Below the pieces are notes generated by a model. The model saw nothing but the letters and a program-made list of their open reading frames with translations. It had not been told where the DNA came from and did not search any database. Positions 10,326-22,128 of a DNA stretch of 64,000 nt are shown piece by piece (position 1 is the stretch's first letter; each line of letters starts with the position of its first letter). This stretch comes from Yamagishiella unicocca (taxonomy: Eukaryota > Chlorophyta > Chlorophyceae > Chlamydomonadales > Volvocaceae): contig BDSL01000160.1 of NCBI GenBank assembly GCA_003116995.1, positions 1-64,000 on the forward strand. Reading direction: 5' to 3'. A program made the translations under genes and the position numbers.

Positions 10326-13300
10326 TGAACAGGTCCGTCCTTAGCCGCGGCCCCGGCGCCCTTGTCCGCGTCCCACCACGAGGCCCCCAGAGCCCCGCCC
10401 CTTGGGCTACCCACGCGCGCCGTGATGCCGCCAGCACCACACACGCATTGCCCCTCTTGCCCCCCCCACTGTGACGGATAACAGGTACAAGGTAGTAAAG
10501 CAGTTGGGCGATGGCACCTACGGAACGGTGTGGAAGGCCATCAACAGGCAGTCGAATGAAGTGGTGAGCGGCGTCATGGGCGGTAGCTTCAGGCCCCTCG
10601 CGCTGGGTGACGCATGGCAGCTGGCCTGGCAGGTGGTTTGGGTTTAAACAGCTGTTCGGGGTGGTGCAGGTGGCCATTAAGAAGATGAAGCGCAAGTTCT
10701 ACTCATGGGAGCAGTGCATGAACCTGCGAGAGGTCAAGTCGCTACGAAAGCTGAACCACCCCTGCATCGTCAAGCTGAAGGAGGTCATCAGAGAAAATGA
10801 CGAGCTCTTCTTCGTGTTTGAGTACCTGGTAGGGAGGCCAGGGTACCTTGTCCGGGAGGGGAGCGTGACGTGTGCGGGGGTGTATGGACGCGATGGGACA
10901 CGTTCCGTTGTGGGTTTAGCAAGCAGGACCGATACTCTTAACGCTGGACTCGGGTAGCCAACCGCGTCTGGGACAGCAGCCAACCGCGTCTGGGGCAGCA
11001 ACCAACTGCATCTGGGTAATGCCCCTGCGTCCGCCGGGGCAGGCCTATTTGTACCCCTTTAATCCCTGACCAACGAACCTGCGCGGGCGCCGTGCAGGAA
11101 TGCAACGTCTACCAGCTCACTAAAGACCGTGACAAATTCATACCGGAGTCGCGGGTGCGGAACTGGTGTTACCAGATCTTCCAGGGGCTGGCGTACATCC
11201 ACAAACACGGGTTCTTCCACCGCGATATGAAGCCAGGTGGGTAGGGGCCAGGGAGGGATATGTGAAGTTGGGGCCAGGGAGGGATATGTGAAGTTGGGGC
11301 CAGGGAGGGATATGTGAAGTTGGGGCCAGGGAGGGGGATATGTGAAGTTGGGGCCAGGGAGGGATATGTGAAGTTGGGGCCAGGGAGGGGGATATGTGAG
11401 GTTGGAGCCAGGGAGGGATATGTCAGGTCGAGAGGAAACCCGTGGGTCAGCATACAGAGAGGAATGAAGCCTATGAGGGAGGAAATCCTAGGATGGGTAT
11501 GTGGGTAGCGGGGGAGACGCAGCTGTGCCTGGGCGGTTGGCGGAGAGAGAAAGCATGTGGGCGACACCAGCTGGCAGCTCGAGCCACCAGCCATAGCGCG
11601 ATCCTCAGGCCCAACGAACCCCGGCCTGGCACAGCACTCGTGCGTCTAACACATGCACGACGAGGCGCAGTTTGCGACCTCGGAGACTGCGGGAGGAGGC
11701 CAGGAAGGCAGGCAGCTGCCATCTACGGCGAGCGGCCTCAAGCTGAGGCGCGTGGGCGGGGCTGTCAGGCAGGGCGGGGGTTCTAGGAAGACCCGTGGAT
11801 GCCCGTGGTGACGGGCGGGGGAGGGTAGCTTGTTGCCCAAACTCACTCGGCCGTGTTCGTCTGGATGAGCTGGCCGCACTGGCCGTGAAGGCAGCACCAC
11901 GTGCACAGCCGAAGCCGCAGTCTCCCCGGGCAGCATCCAGCTTTAGGTTTCGTGCGGGGTGCTACGTTGATGGCGGTGGTGGCGGCGGTGTTGATGGTGG
12001 TAGGAGCTTGGGGACGGGTGCCGACGCGGTGGGACGGCAGGCGGCGTGAACACGTTAGCAGGCGCCGGAAGCCTACACAGCCCACACAGCCCACCAGCGT
12101 ATGGCCGCCAGGTTGGCGGGAACGGAAGGGATGCCACCACCAGCCGCGGCACCATGCGCCCAGCCACACTGGCTCGGCCCCCAATCACATACAACCGTGG
12201 GAGGACTGGCGCAGGGGGAGCAGATGCAGGTGTCGTAATGGGGCGGGGTGCCATGGCTGACAGGATGTGGCGGCTCGGGGGCCCGGGCAGGGGCCGGCCG
12301 GGAGAAACACCTGCCTGCAGCGGGCACGCAGCAGCAGCGGCGGCTCAGCGGCTCCTGACACATGGGCGCAGATGGATTCGGGCGGCGGCAGTGGGTACGC
12401 TGGAGCAGTTGGGGAGACCTCGTGGGGAGACCTGGTGGAAGCGACACGGGAGAAGGGGGCAAAATGCTAGCAAGGGGGAGGGTTGGGGACAGGAACACGT
12501 GCGGAGTTGGGGGGGTCCGGGGCGCATGGGATGGGGTGGGCGGCAGCTGGCGGGTGGGTTGGCACACAGATGGACGGAGGGGAACGGGTTGAGTTGGATG
12601 CAGCCGGGAGGGAGGGCACAGGGGGCGGGCGTGTTGTCAGCCGCGCCGTGATGGGCTATCGTGCGGCTGGCTCCGGGACCATAACCGTCGCCGTCGTTGA
12701 TGGGGTGATGTCAATGTGATTGCGAGGACGAGGCCACCAAGCAGGAGATCCGTGAACTGAAACCGGAGCTGGGCGGGGCCGGGGGGCGAGTTTGAGAAGA
12801 AAACCCGTGGGTCGGCACTGGCCGGTCAGGAAAACCGATTGGGAAGGCGTTTGGTACGCACGGCGGGGACGGGGGGCCTCAACAAAGGAAGGGCCTCATG
12901 GTCCCGCGCTATGGCGTGTGTGTCACCTGAATGGACACAGAAGGTGTCACCATACAGGACACAGAAGGTGTGGATCCGCAGGGAAGCACCTGGCCGTCGC
13001 GCCTGCATCCCACTTGTTGGCTTCTTTGGCGCGGAGTAGCTCCTATCACGCGTCTTCACCGTTGCTCCCACGCAATCACGTAATCGCAGTCACGCCTGTT
13101 GCGTCTGGGTGCCCGCCGGTGATGTAACCGCTACCACACCTTTCCGATCCCCTCCCAACAGAGAACCTGCTAGCAAGCAAGGACAGCGTCAAGATCGCGG
13201 ACTTTGGTCTGGCCCGCGAGATCCGCTCGCGGCCGCCGTACACGGATTACGTGTCCACGCGATGGTGGGTGCTCTTCTCGCTGGCTTGGGTTTCGGAGCG

Positions 13301-15627
13301 CAGGTCCTTGTGGGCCAAGGGGGCGTTGGTCGGACACAACAAACGAGTACACCAAACGAATTCATACCAAACGTTTCAAAATCGGTCTTCCCTTTCAGTG
13401 CCGACCTGTGGGTTAACTCGGTTAAACTACAAGTTTATTTGTCTGAAAAGACTTCCGGTGCTTGCTTGCCTCTCCCAGGTACCGCGCGCCCGAGGTGCTC
13501 CTGCGCTCGCCGTACTACAACGCGCCCATCGACCTGTTTGCCATGGGCGCCATCATGGCGGAGCTCTACATGCTGCGGCCGCTGTTCCCGGGGACCAGCG
13601 AGGCGGACGAGATCTACAAGATCTGCTCCGTCATGGGCACGCCCACGCAGCAGAACTGGCCGGACGGTCTCAAGCTGGCGGCGACCATGAACTTCAGGTG
13701 GGGGGGGGGGCGTGAGGGCGGGCGCCGCGGCGGCGCGCCAGCTGCGGGAGGTGTTCCGCGGGAGGTGTTCCGCGATACACCCCCCTGGTTAGGACCTTGC
13801 AGCGCACCCAGTCATCCACCAAGCCACTCGGCCTCCTAAGCGACTCGCCACTCGGAAGTCTGGAGCCTTGGCGCCCACCGCCTCTCCGCAACCCTTACCT
13901 CTCCTGCCCCTCTGCCCCTCCCCGCCCTCTCCGCAACCTTACCTCTCCTGCCCTTCTGCCCCGCCCTCCCCGCCCCCAGGTTCCCCCAGTTCGCGCCCAC
14001 GCCGCTCAGCAAGCTCATGACGAACGCCTGCCCCGAGGCCATCGACCTCATGACTCAGCTGTGCCAGTGGGACCCCAACAAGCGCCCCACGGCGGTGCAG
14101 GCGCTGCAGCACCCCTACTTCGCTGTGGGGGTGCGGCCCGCGCTGCCCGTGTCGAACTCGCCCATGTCATTGGACCGACCCAACTCCCACGGCGTCACCA
14201 ACCCCGGCAAGGACATCGCGGTGCTGGAGGACCGCAACGGAATGCGCGGACCCAAGACGTGGGCGGAGACGGCGCCGCCGCTACGCCAGCAGGGTGGGTG
14301 GGTGGGTGCGGTGCATTTGGGGTGGAGTGGGGCTGCGTTTTTCGGGGGGTGAGGGGGGGCTGCGTGTTTCAGGGGGTGAGGGGGGCCTGCCTGTTTCAGG
14401 GGGTGAGGGTTACGTGTTTCTTGGGGTGAGGGAGGTGCGTGTTGATTCGCCGCGCGCCAAGTCCCAAGAGGCCCGGCGCGAGTTGGGTGGGTGGCGTGGC
14501 ATGGCATCACTGGCTCGAGTCATGGACCGAGGTGAGGCCATGGGGCAGGTCGGGGCCACAACACGGATTGGGGCGTGATTTCGCACGTCTCCTCTGTCCC
14601 AACAGCTCCCAACAGCTCCCAACAGCTCCCAACAGCTCCCAACAGCTCCCAACAGCTCCCAACAGCTCCCAACAGCTCCCAACAGCTCCCAACAGCTCCC
14701 AACAGCTCCCAACAGCTCCCAACAGCTCCCAACAGCTCCCAACAGCCCCGACGACGCTGAACAAACGTGCCTGTCCGCTGCTGCCTCCTCCCCTGCTCCC
14801 TCCCCTGCCCCCGCCCGGCAGACAACGCGTACTCGGACCAGGAGAAGGCGCGGCAGGGCGCCGCCGCCGCCGCCCCCGCGCCCGGCGCCCTGTCCACCAT
14901 GAACCTCAACCTCAACCTGAACGCACCGCTCTCCACCCTGCTGCCCCGCGGCAACTCCTTCGGCGGCGGAGGCCACCTGCCAACCCTACCCCCGAACGGC
15001 GGCATCCTCAACGCCGGCTCCACGATCGGCTCGTCGCTTGCCCTGCTCGCCCCGCCCGGACTCAAGGTCCCAGGAGCCCCAGCTGCGCAGCTGCCCGGCC
15101 TGCAAACCATAGCGCCGCTGCGCACCCTCAGCGGGAAACCGCCGCAGGGCCCAACAGGCGCCGGGAGTCCCGGCGCGGGCTCTATGCCAACGCGGCGGGT
15201 GTCCAATTTCGGCCAGGCCAACGAGGGCGGTGGCGCGCAGCCGAGCAGCGTGATGGCGTCGCTCAGCTTCGACCACTTGCGGCCGCCAGGGGGGCCGCCG
15301 TTGGCGGCCGTGACGGCGCCGCTGCCGCCGGGCGTCACGCGGTACAACGGTCCAGGGGGGGTCGGCGGCGGCGGCGACGCCATCAGCAACGAGAGCCGCC
15401 GCGCGGGGCTGCTGCAGGCGCCGATGAAGCTGGGCTCCCTCACCAGCCGCAACCCCAACTCCAACTCAGTGCTCAACGGCCCCCTGTCACAACAGCAGCA
15501 GCCCGGGGCGCACCTTCCGTCTCTCGGCAGCACACGGATCCTCGGCGACCCGCTAGCGAAGGGCCACGGGCCGCCCGGACAGGCCGCCAGCGGGGCGCCG
15601 GGAAACAGCGCGAGGCGCGCGTTGTGA
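10326..15627 (+). CDS. MAK/ICK (RCK, DYF-5-type) Ser/Thr protein kinase
   Basis: Eight exons: 10326-10333, 10485-10563, 10670-10828, 11098-11236, 13162-13264, 13479-13697, 13980-14293, 14822-15627, giving 608 aa plus TGA. The 8-nt first exon supplies ATG AAC AG, so the protein starts [16 protein letters not shown], as in animal MAK. Visible motifs: Gly loop GDGTYG (residues 11-16), VAIKK with the catalytic Lys33, HRDMKPEN (123-130), DFG (142-144), activation-loop TDY (156-158) and RWYRAPE. The TDY and the [12 protein letters not shown] block place it with MAK/ICK rather than MOK. These kinases restrict ciliary length and intraflagellar transport; the Chlamydomonas relative LF4 is better known but MOK-like. 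The tail after about residue 285 is Pro/Gly/Asn/Ser-rich and low complexity, without a recognised domain. The 1.9-kb intron 4 and intron 7 contain minisatellites. Confidence 0.92.
11222..11425 (+). repeat. 26-bp minisatellite starting at the kinase exon 4 donor
   Basis: About seven copies of a unit like ggggccagggagggatat followed by gtgaagtt, directly after the exon end at 11236. The exon's last bases (gatatgaagccag) plus gtgggtaggggccagggag resemble one unit, so the array seems to have grown from the splice junction. Confidence 0.85.
14601..14747 (+). repeat. 10-bp minisatellite (AACAGCTCCC), 14 perfect copies
   Basis: Fourteen exact copies plus a degenerate end, inside kinase intron 7 about 75 bp upstream of the last exon. 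Each unit contains CAG, so it supplies a ladder of possible 3' splice sites; the real acceptor is the later cag at 14819-14821, chosen because it keeps the frame. Confidence 0.97.
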
Positions 15628-18014
15628 GTAGCCGGCGGTTGTGGTGGTGGCGGTGGTGGTGACGACAGGGGGGCTTGGCGGTGGCGGCGGGCTGGCCGCA
15701 GACGGTTGGACCAGTGGGACAGAGAAGGGGAAAGGAGGGGACGCTGCGGCGGCGGTGGTGGTGGTGGTGGCGGGGAGGGCGGCGTGTTTCGCGTACAGTC
15801 GCGGCGGGCGGGCGTCGTGGGAGGAGGGGGACGAGGGGGACGCGACAGGCAGACGCCGACCGCCGCGGGTGCGGGCTGATGCCGTAGGGCAGTGCGCTGA
15901 GATCGACAAGGCTGCAGATAGACAAGGCCGCGGCGGCTAGTACCACTACCACCGTTATAACGCTGGGGGGCGACAGTATACGCGTTCGTTCAAGGAAGGA
16001 GGGGAGGCGGCGGGGACTAACGCGCGATGGAGGTTGTGGTGTTGGGGGCGAGCCACCGGGCGGACGCGGGCGCGGGGGGGTTTTTTGTAGGCAAGGCGGG
16101 CCTGGGTCGGGCGGGGGGGGAGGGGGCCCGAAGAGTTGTGTCCAGGTACCTGTGCTTAAGAACTGCGGCGCCGCCCGCAACGTAGGGCCCCCTCGCCCTC
16201 TTGGGCGTGTAGCACCTGGCGGGGCTCCGCCTCAGCACGACAACAGCCCCCCCCCCGGCGGAGTCACTGTGTGTGTTTGTGTGCATCTTTATTGCATGGT
16301 TATGATAGCCCAGCAGCCAATGTGGCGTCGGCTGTAGTGGTGGTGTTGCGGTGTGGTGTGTAAGACATGGCGCCGACGGCCACCAGCCAGCGGGGCCTGC
16401 GTGCTTGGTTTCGGCGCGTGCGTGCACATGCGAGCCACGCCGGGGGTCAAGGCGCGGCGCGACATGTACTGCAGGTTTCCCGACCACCTTTGCCGCATTG
16501 CCTACCTCCCCCCGATGTGTTTCGTGTGCGTGCCGGTAGGGAGGGGGCCCGCGCCGACCCGCGGGTCGCCCGGGTACCGCCGCGTCCGCAAACAGCATTG
16601 TGTGAGGTGGCGGCTGGGAGTGCGTCACTGCCGCTGCGGAGCGCGACAGGGACATCGTGCGCATCAGGTCGGTTTCACTGCAGACGCGTTTTGCTTCGCA
16701 AATGGATCCGGCGTGGTGGCGGCGGCCGCGAGAGCGAGTGCGGCCGCTTTACGCGGCATCACTTCACGCGGCATCACCTTACACGCGGGCTCGCGCACAA
16801 TTGAGTACTCCATGGTGGCTGTGGCGCGGTGGCGCAAAAACAAACGGACTTGTGTCGTACCGCCAGCGGGCTGTCGTACCGCCCCTGGTACCCGTATCAT
16901 ATATCACCCCCGTGTTGACGCACCCACCGATCGGGAGTTGGCACTTGCGACACGTGCTTAATGCTGCCAGTGCAGTGGCGGTGGTGTCGGAAACAGTGGC
17001 TGCTGCTAGAGGTTGCGCTGGGAAGCCCGATGCGGCTCCCCGCAGCGAGGCTCTTTTCTTCCACCCGGTCCGTCCCATGTAATCGACGGACACTTTGCCG
17101 AATCCGCATCCGTGCCGTCCCATGTAATCGACGGACGCTTTGCCGAATCCGCATCACTGACACCCTGACAGCTGGCACGGGTAAAGGAACGCAAAGGGAG
17201 CTTGCGGCGCCAGCACCTCTCCTCACACGTCGTCGCGCCATGTCACCACCCTGTCTGTCGTACGGGCCATTGACAGCCTTGCCCCGCGCAAGCCACCAGG
17301 GCGCAGCGCTAGCTGCCTCACCCACCGCTGCGGCTGGTGTTGTACTCGCGCGCGGTGCTTGTACCATCTTGTTTTGTACCTTGCTGTCTCGCGACGTTAA
17401 GACCGGCGACGAGAAGAAGGCGCGGATCGCGGCGTGGCTCGCTCCTTGACATTGCGCCCTCACACCTGGCGCTCGCTTTTATTGGAAGCACAGCTACGAG
17501 AACCTGTCGGCATCCGGGGGTGGCGTAGAAACCGTTTACGCGACAAGGACAGGATAGTTGGCGCATGGTCGGCGGACATCTATTTCGTGGGCGCATGCGG
17601 CATCGGGGGAGGTGACGCTAGAGCGAGCACAGCATCGCGGCCTCGCGCCGCACAGCTCGCTGGCGCCGCAGCCGACAGCTTGCAGTCCGGCGGTGTGCTC
17701 GGCTGCACAGGGGAGCCGTCGCCAACGGTTGACAGGTTCGTTGGGACGAGCGATTGTACGGCTTGACGCGACCTTGGGCGGCCCGGGCAGGACAGGGGCA
17801 TCATAATTGCCATCATCCCGCAACCCTGTCCCACGGCCATATATCTACGCGATACCAATCCAAGTTTATAATTCAGGCATACCGGTATCCTTCGCACACC
17901 CATTTTGCCCAGCGCGCCAGCGCTTCAATTACCATCCAGCGGCCTGCCGTTGCAACCTTCACAGCCCTTCCAATTGTCGCTTCATACACGTTCAGCGGCC
18001 TTGTCGTTGTAGCA
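15628..18014. other. Kinase 3' UTR and intergenic DNA
   Basis: No gene recognised in 2.4 kb. A TGTAA word at 16359-16363 may end the kinase transcript. Several open frames of 60-200 codons exist on both strands but have no conserved blocks or splice logic. Holds the 45-bp duplication at 17071-17157 and one dispersed repeat near 17520-17570. Confidence 0.6.
17071..17157. repeat. 45-bp tandem duplication containing TGTAA
   Basis: Two copies beginning cgtcccatgtaatcgacgga at 17071 and 17116, differing at one or two bases. Each carries a TGTAA word. Confidence 0.9.
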
Positions 18015-18506
18015 ATGCAACCCGCGATACACACGAAAGACCCGTGGGTCGCCTTCCGCCGCCGCTGCTTCCTGCAGCTGCTGCTGCCGCTGCTGCTGGC
18101 GGCCTGCGCGGTGGTGCCCACTGCGCTCCTCGGCTCGGCCGCCCTGACACCCAGCGCCGGCGAAGGCGGCCCCACTGCTGCCCCCACCAAGGACGAGGTG
18201 CACGCACCCGGCAGCAGCGCGGAGCGCCATACCGCCACCACCACCGCCACCACCACCGCCAGCAACACCGCCAGCGCCACCAGCGCCACCACCACCGCCA
18301 CCACCAGCAACACCGCCAGCACCACCGCCAGCGCCGCCACCACCGCCACCACCACCACCGATGGCCGAGGCCGGGTGCCCTCCATATCCATCGTCCGCAG
18401 GCGCTTCGAAGAACCACAGGCTGTGCCAGCCGCCGCACCTGAAGAAAGCAGGGGGCGCTCTGAAGCTGCCGCGGCTGCCGCCGCTGCCGCTGTCGCGGCG
18501 GAGCCC

Positions 18507-18543
<37 letters not shown>

Positions 18544-20260
18544 ACTCATCGCTGCCGTGCATGCACACCCGTGCGCCAGCGGAGCTGCGGTGGCCGACCA
18601 TGCGCTGCCCGGCAGAGGGCCTTACGCTGCTGCGGGACGAGTACGACGAATACAGGGCGCTGCACCGTACGCTCGTACACCAACCGCTGCCCGGCGTCAA
18701 CTCCACACACATCGAGTGGTGGTTTGGCACCGCTCTGCCGTCCATCGTTGTGTATGGCGGCCGAGCCTGGGACGCGTACAAGCTGTGGCACCCCGGTAGG
18801 GAGGGGGCCAGCTATATTCTGCTCCTTGAGAGGCGGGTAGCTAGGCTGCGGTATTTCGGGGCCTGCTTGGTGACTCGCAAAGACAAATTAGAGAAACCCT
18901 GAAGCCAAAGATGTCCGCACGACGAACTAGCTCAGCACTGCTTGAAGGGATGCCCTCCCCGCTGCCCCTGCCGCCGCTGGCTCCAACACGCAGTCGACCA
19001 CATCCAGTTCATGCGCACGACGCTCGCCGACCCGCGGGTCGGCCGCGGCTCGCTGCGCGGCTCGCCACCATCACCAGGTGCCCCCCAGGCACTGCCCGCG
19101 ATCCGTATCGTGGAGGTGTTTCGCGGGCCGCTCAACTCCTCCGGCATTCGCGCTTCCGCCGTACAGCCTGTCGTACGAGCCTCCGGAGGCGGCGCCGCCT
19201 ACACACTTCCGGCCCCAGCCGTTGCCACGTACCCCTTGGATATCACACTCGTGCGAAACGACACGCAGCGGAACATGCACAGGTGGGAGCCGCGCTCGGG
19301 TGGCGTTACGCGGGTTGGATCCAGGGGAGGGTTGAACCAGCCCCAAACTTACAGTAGCAGTAACTGTTGCAGCGGGCCAGAGTATGCACTGTATGTGTGC
19401 TTGTACAATCGACGGGCGCCTGCACGCTTCGACTGTCGTACATTACGTTACTGGTACGTAGCGATGAAGGTTCATATTTTCACCAAGTTTATTCCATTTT
19501 TATGAAGTTGTATTAATACCTTATCGCCACGCCTGCAATGCACTAATTCAGCCGCCCCCACCCGCCCGGCTCTCAAGGGAGGCATGCCGTGCAAGGCTTC
19601 CTCCCCTCCTCCTCCTCCCCTCTCCTCCTCTTATCGTATTGTCGGTTCGCAAGTGTACGGTGCTCCCATCCTCACACCCACCATCAGGCTCCTCTACTAC
19701 GCCGGTCCTGCAGTCATGCAAGAGCTGTATCACACATGGCAGGACAGCCCCGATGGCCTGCTGCTGACGTCAAGGTGAGGGGCTGGGTGGGGCTGGGGCT
19801 GGATCGGGCTGACTGGTTTGCAGGTTTCGCCATGCAGCAGGCCGCAGGTGCTGCGGGTCATGACGCTGCAGTAGGAACAACTGATTACAGTGGGCCGAAG
19901 GTAGCGCCATCGGCCACACCGCCTGACACTGGAGAAAGAGACACCGGATGCGAAAAGAACCCGCCCGACCGCTGCAGTACGACAATGCGCCCGTGCTAAA
20001 AGCCTCTTGTCGCGCCTGTTTGGTTCCGGCCGTGCTACCGGCAACCAACCCACATCACCCCCAGGTTCATCCTGGGGGGTCGTACCCCCGCCGCAGCGGA
20101 GTTCAACGACGCCGTGCGAGACACGGCCTTCCCGCCCGGGCGGCTGGAGGCGTGGACGCTGCATGCGGTGGAGGAGTTTGGCAACATGCCCCACTTCCTG
20201 CGGGAGGTGTACGAGCGGCACTCCGCGCGCCCCTTATTGCTGCCGGGTCGGCGGAGCTGA
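18015..20260 (+). CDS. Membrane-anchored or secreted protein with DAPG-hydrolase (PhlG)-like domain
   Basis: Five exons would be unusual here; I find four: 18015-18795, 18994-19282, 19688-19774, 20065-20260, all GT-AG and in phase, giving 450 aa. Residues 19-44 form one hydrophobic segment after Arg residues (signal peptide or type II anchor). Residues 45-180 are low complexity (Thr/Ala repeats, poly-Ala, 13 prolines). The domain then shows STHIEWWFG (about 230-238), KLWHP-VDHIQF (256-266), VEVFRG (300-305) and HAVEEFGNMPHFL near the end. In bacterial PhlG, a zinc enzyme cleaving a C-C bond of 2,4-diacetylphloroglucinol, the metal ligands recalled are His, Glu, His, Glu with an H-x3-E pair last. 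H263, E301, H419 and E423 are candidate equivalents. The substrate is unknown. Confidence 0.68.
18223..18366 (+). repeat. Imperfect ACC/GCC triplet repeat in coding sequence
   Basis: accaccgcc-type steps inside exon 1 of the PhlG-like gene, encoding Thr/Ala/Ser low-complexity sequence. A CCG run at about 18507-18544 in the same exon encodes 13 prolines. Confidence 0.9.
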
Positions 20261-21944
20261 GAAGCGAGCGATGGGCGCTGTGAGCGATACCTGGCTGCGT
20301 TGGGGCGTTGGAGCGAAAAGTGGGTGGGCGATTCATGGGCGAGGTGGATGGACAGATGTGGGTTGGGGCTGCCGCGAGGCATCGGGCTGCTTGTCGAGCA
20401 CTGCCAGGCTCTGACCCGGGCGCTGCTGTATTTGCGTGAGTCATTGGTGTTGGTGAGCACAGGAAGGGACCGGCGACGGCGATGTTGCCTTATTTTTTAG
20501 GCTCGAAAAATTAAATAATAAAATATAAATAATTTGAACACGCAATAAGAAAACCTTATTGGCCTGCCGGCAGCGGAGCCGTGCACGTAGGGTGGGGTGT
20601 ACGTTCGATAAGGCGTCGCTTGCGGTGCCTGCGGATGTAGCGGCCATCCATATTAGCCATTAGTGCACATTTCAGTACCGGTAGTTAAAGGGCATTGTTG
20701 TCCTGTGCGGCAATGATGGAGGAAAGCCCTCCTACCAGGGCATCCTAGTCCTTCCCGCGAGCTGGGTCGGGTGCGCAGGTTGCTTAATTATTACTACCCC
20801 TTCGGCAGCAAGGCCCAACTGACGCACCAAACAGTTTTATCACGGAGGAACTTGGAACTGGGTATTGGAAGGTCGGTCGTCGGACTGGCACATACGGGAG
20901 CAATAAATGATCAATATTATTGTTTTTGTCCCTGGGAGCACTGTACGCAGGGCTTGTAATTATTTATGACATCCCTCCATTCGACGCGCTATGAATGAAA
21001 CCTTGAAGACACTTGGAGTTCATCCCTCGGTGTAGCCGCCTCTAGCGACCCAAGGGCCACTAGCGACACCGCTACCCTCAGCAAGCCCATGCACGAACTC
21101 ACAGCCATTTGCTAAGCGCCCTTCGTAAGGCGAATCCTCATCACAATGAGGGGAGCGACGTTGCATCGCCACCGTGTCTATCCGAAATGCGACCGAAGAC
21201 TGTTATCGTACAATTTGACCGTAAAGGCCGAGTGTTTCCTTTCCACAGCCCACATCAAACATATTATTGTTATGCACACTCAATCCCACCTTCACTGAGT
21301 ACTCCGGGTTAAAAAGCATTTTTAAAGACGCTTGACCGCGCAGCACTCGACGACTGAAAACAGAATAATCAATTATACAGGCTCTTTAACGGAATACTAC
21401 ATCGATTATTTGTTGTTGTCCTTTCGCTCCAAAGCCGGGACATGGTGACCATGGCCTTTCTTCCGCCCACCGAGTTGCTGGCGCCTTAGTAGTCAAGATA
21501 GCATGTAGGCAGGCGCACCGTATTACGGAGGGGCGGAGCCCAGCGGCGAGCAGGGCTCCCTCGGTGGATGGCGACATCCGTCGTGCTGGGGACGCGGCCG
21601 GACTGGACCCGCAGCACGCTCGGCATACCGATCGAAACCATCGTGCGCATACACCCTGGGTCTGCTGGAGGTGAGGCAGTGTCGGCGGGAACACCGTGTG
21701 GCCCTTGTGGGCGCGTTAGGGGATTGACACATCAGCGTGGGTTAGCACACAACGTCGGCGCCACCTCCTCGTAGCAGCAGGCCCTGCGCCTGTGTGCGAG
21801 CTCGGGGGCTGTTGACCGGTCGTGCGAAACCTGCCCTGCCTCCAGCAACCAGCGACCAGCAACGCGGGTCTGGGCGGTCGTGCTGGGTCGGTCGGGGAGC
21901 GAATATGCCCACATGTCAAGAAGCACGCGACTCATTCAAACAGC
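20261..21944. other. 3' UTR of PhlG-like gene and intergenic DNA
   Basis: No gene recognised. A short AT-only island at about 20497-20545 stands out from the GC-rich background. A TGTAA word at 20955-20959 could end the upstream transcript, about 700 nt after its stop. Confidence 0.6.
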
Positions 21945-22128
21945 ATGAAGGAACGGCGAGGGGGACAGCGTCCAGAGGCGGCGGCTACCTGTGATGTCAA
22001 TTGCGTTGTAATGCCGCGCTGCCCTCACCGCACGCTTTCATGGGGGTACAGTCCCATCCGCCCCACGTGCCTGCTCACACGGCTCACGTGCCTGCGCCCT
22101 GCCGTACGCTGCCGTACGCTCTCCGCAG

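Noticed and set aside
14439..15662. Long overlapping frames on both strands over the last kinase exon
   Set aside because: GC-rich codons leave few stops in other frames; only the 14822-15627 frame continues the spliced kinase.
16353..16961. 202-codon plus-strand frame after the kinase
   Set aside because: No conserved block, odd composition, and several alternative frames of similar length overlap it.
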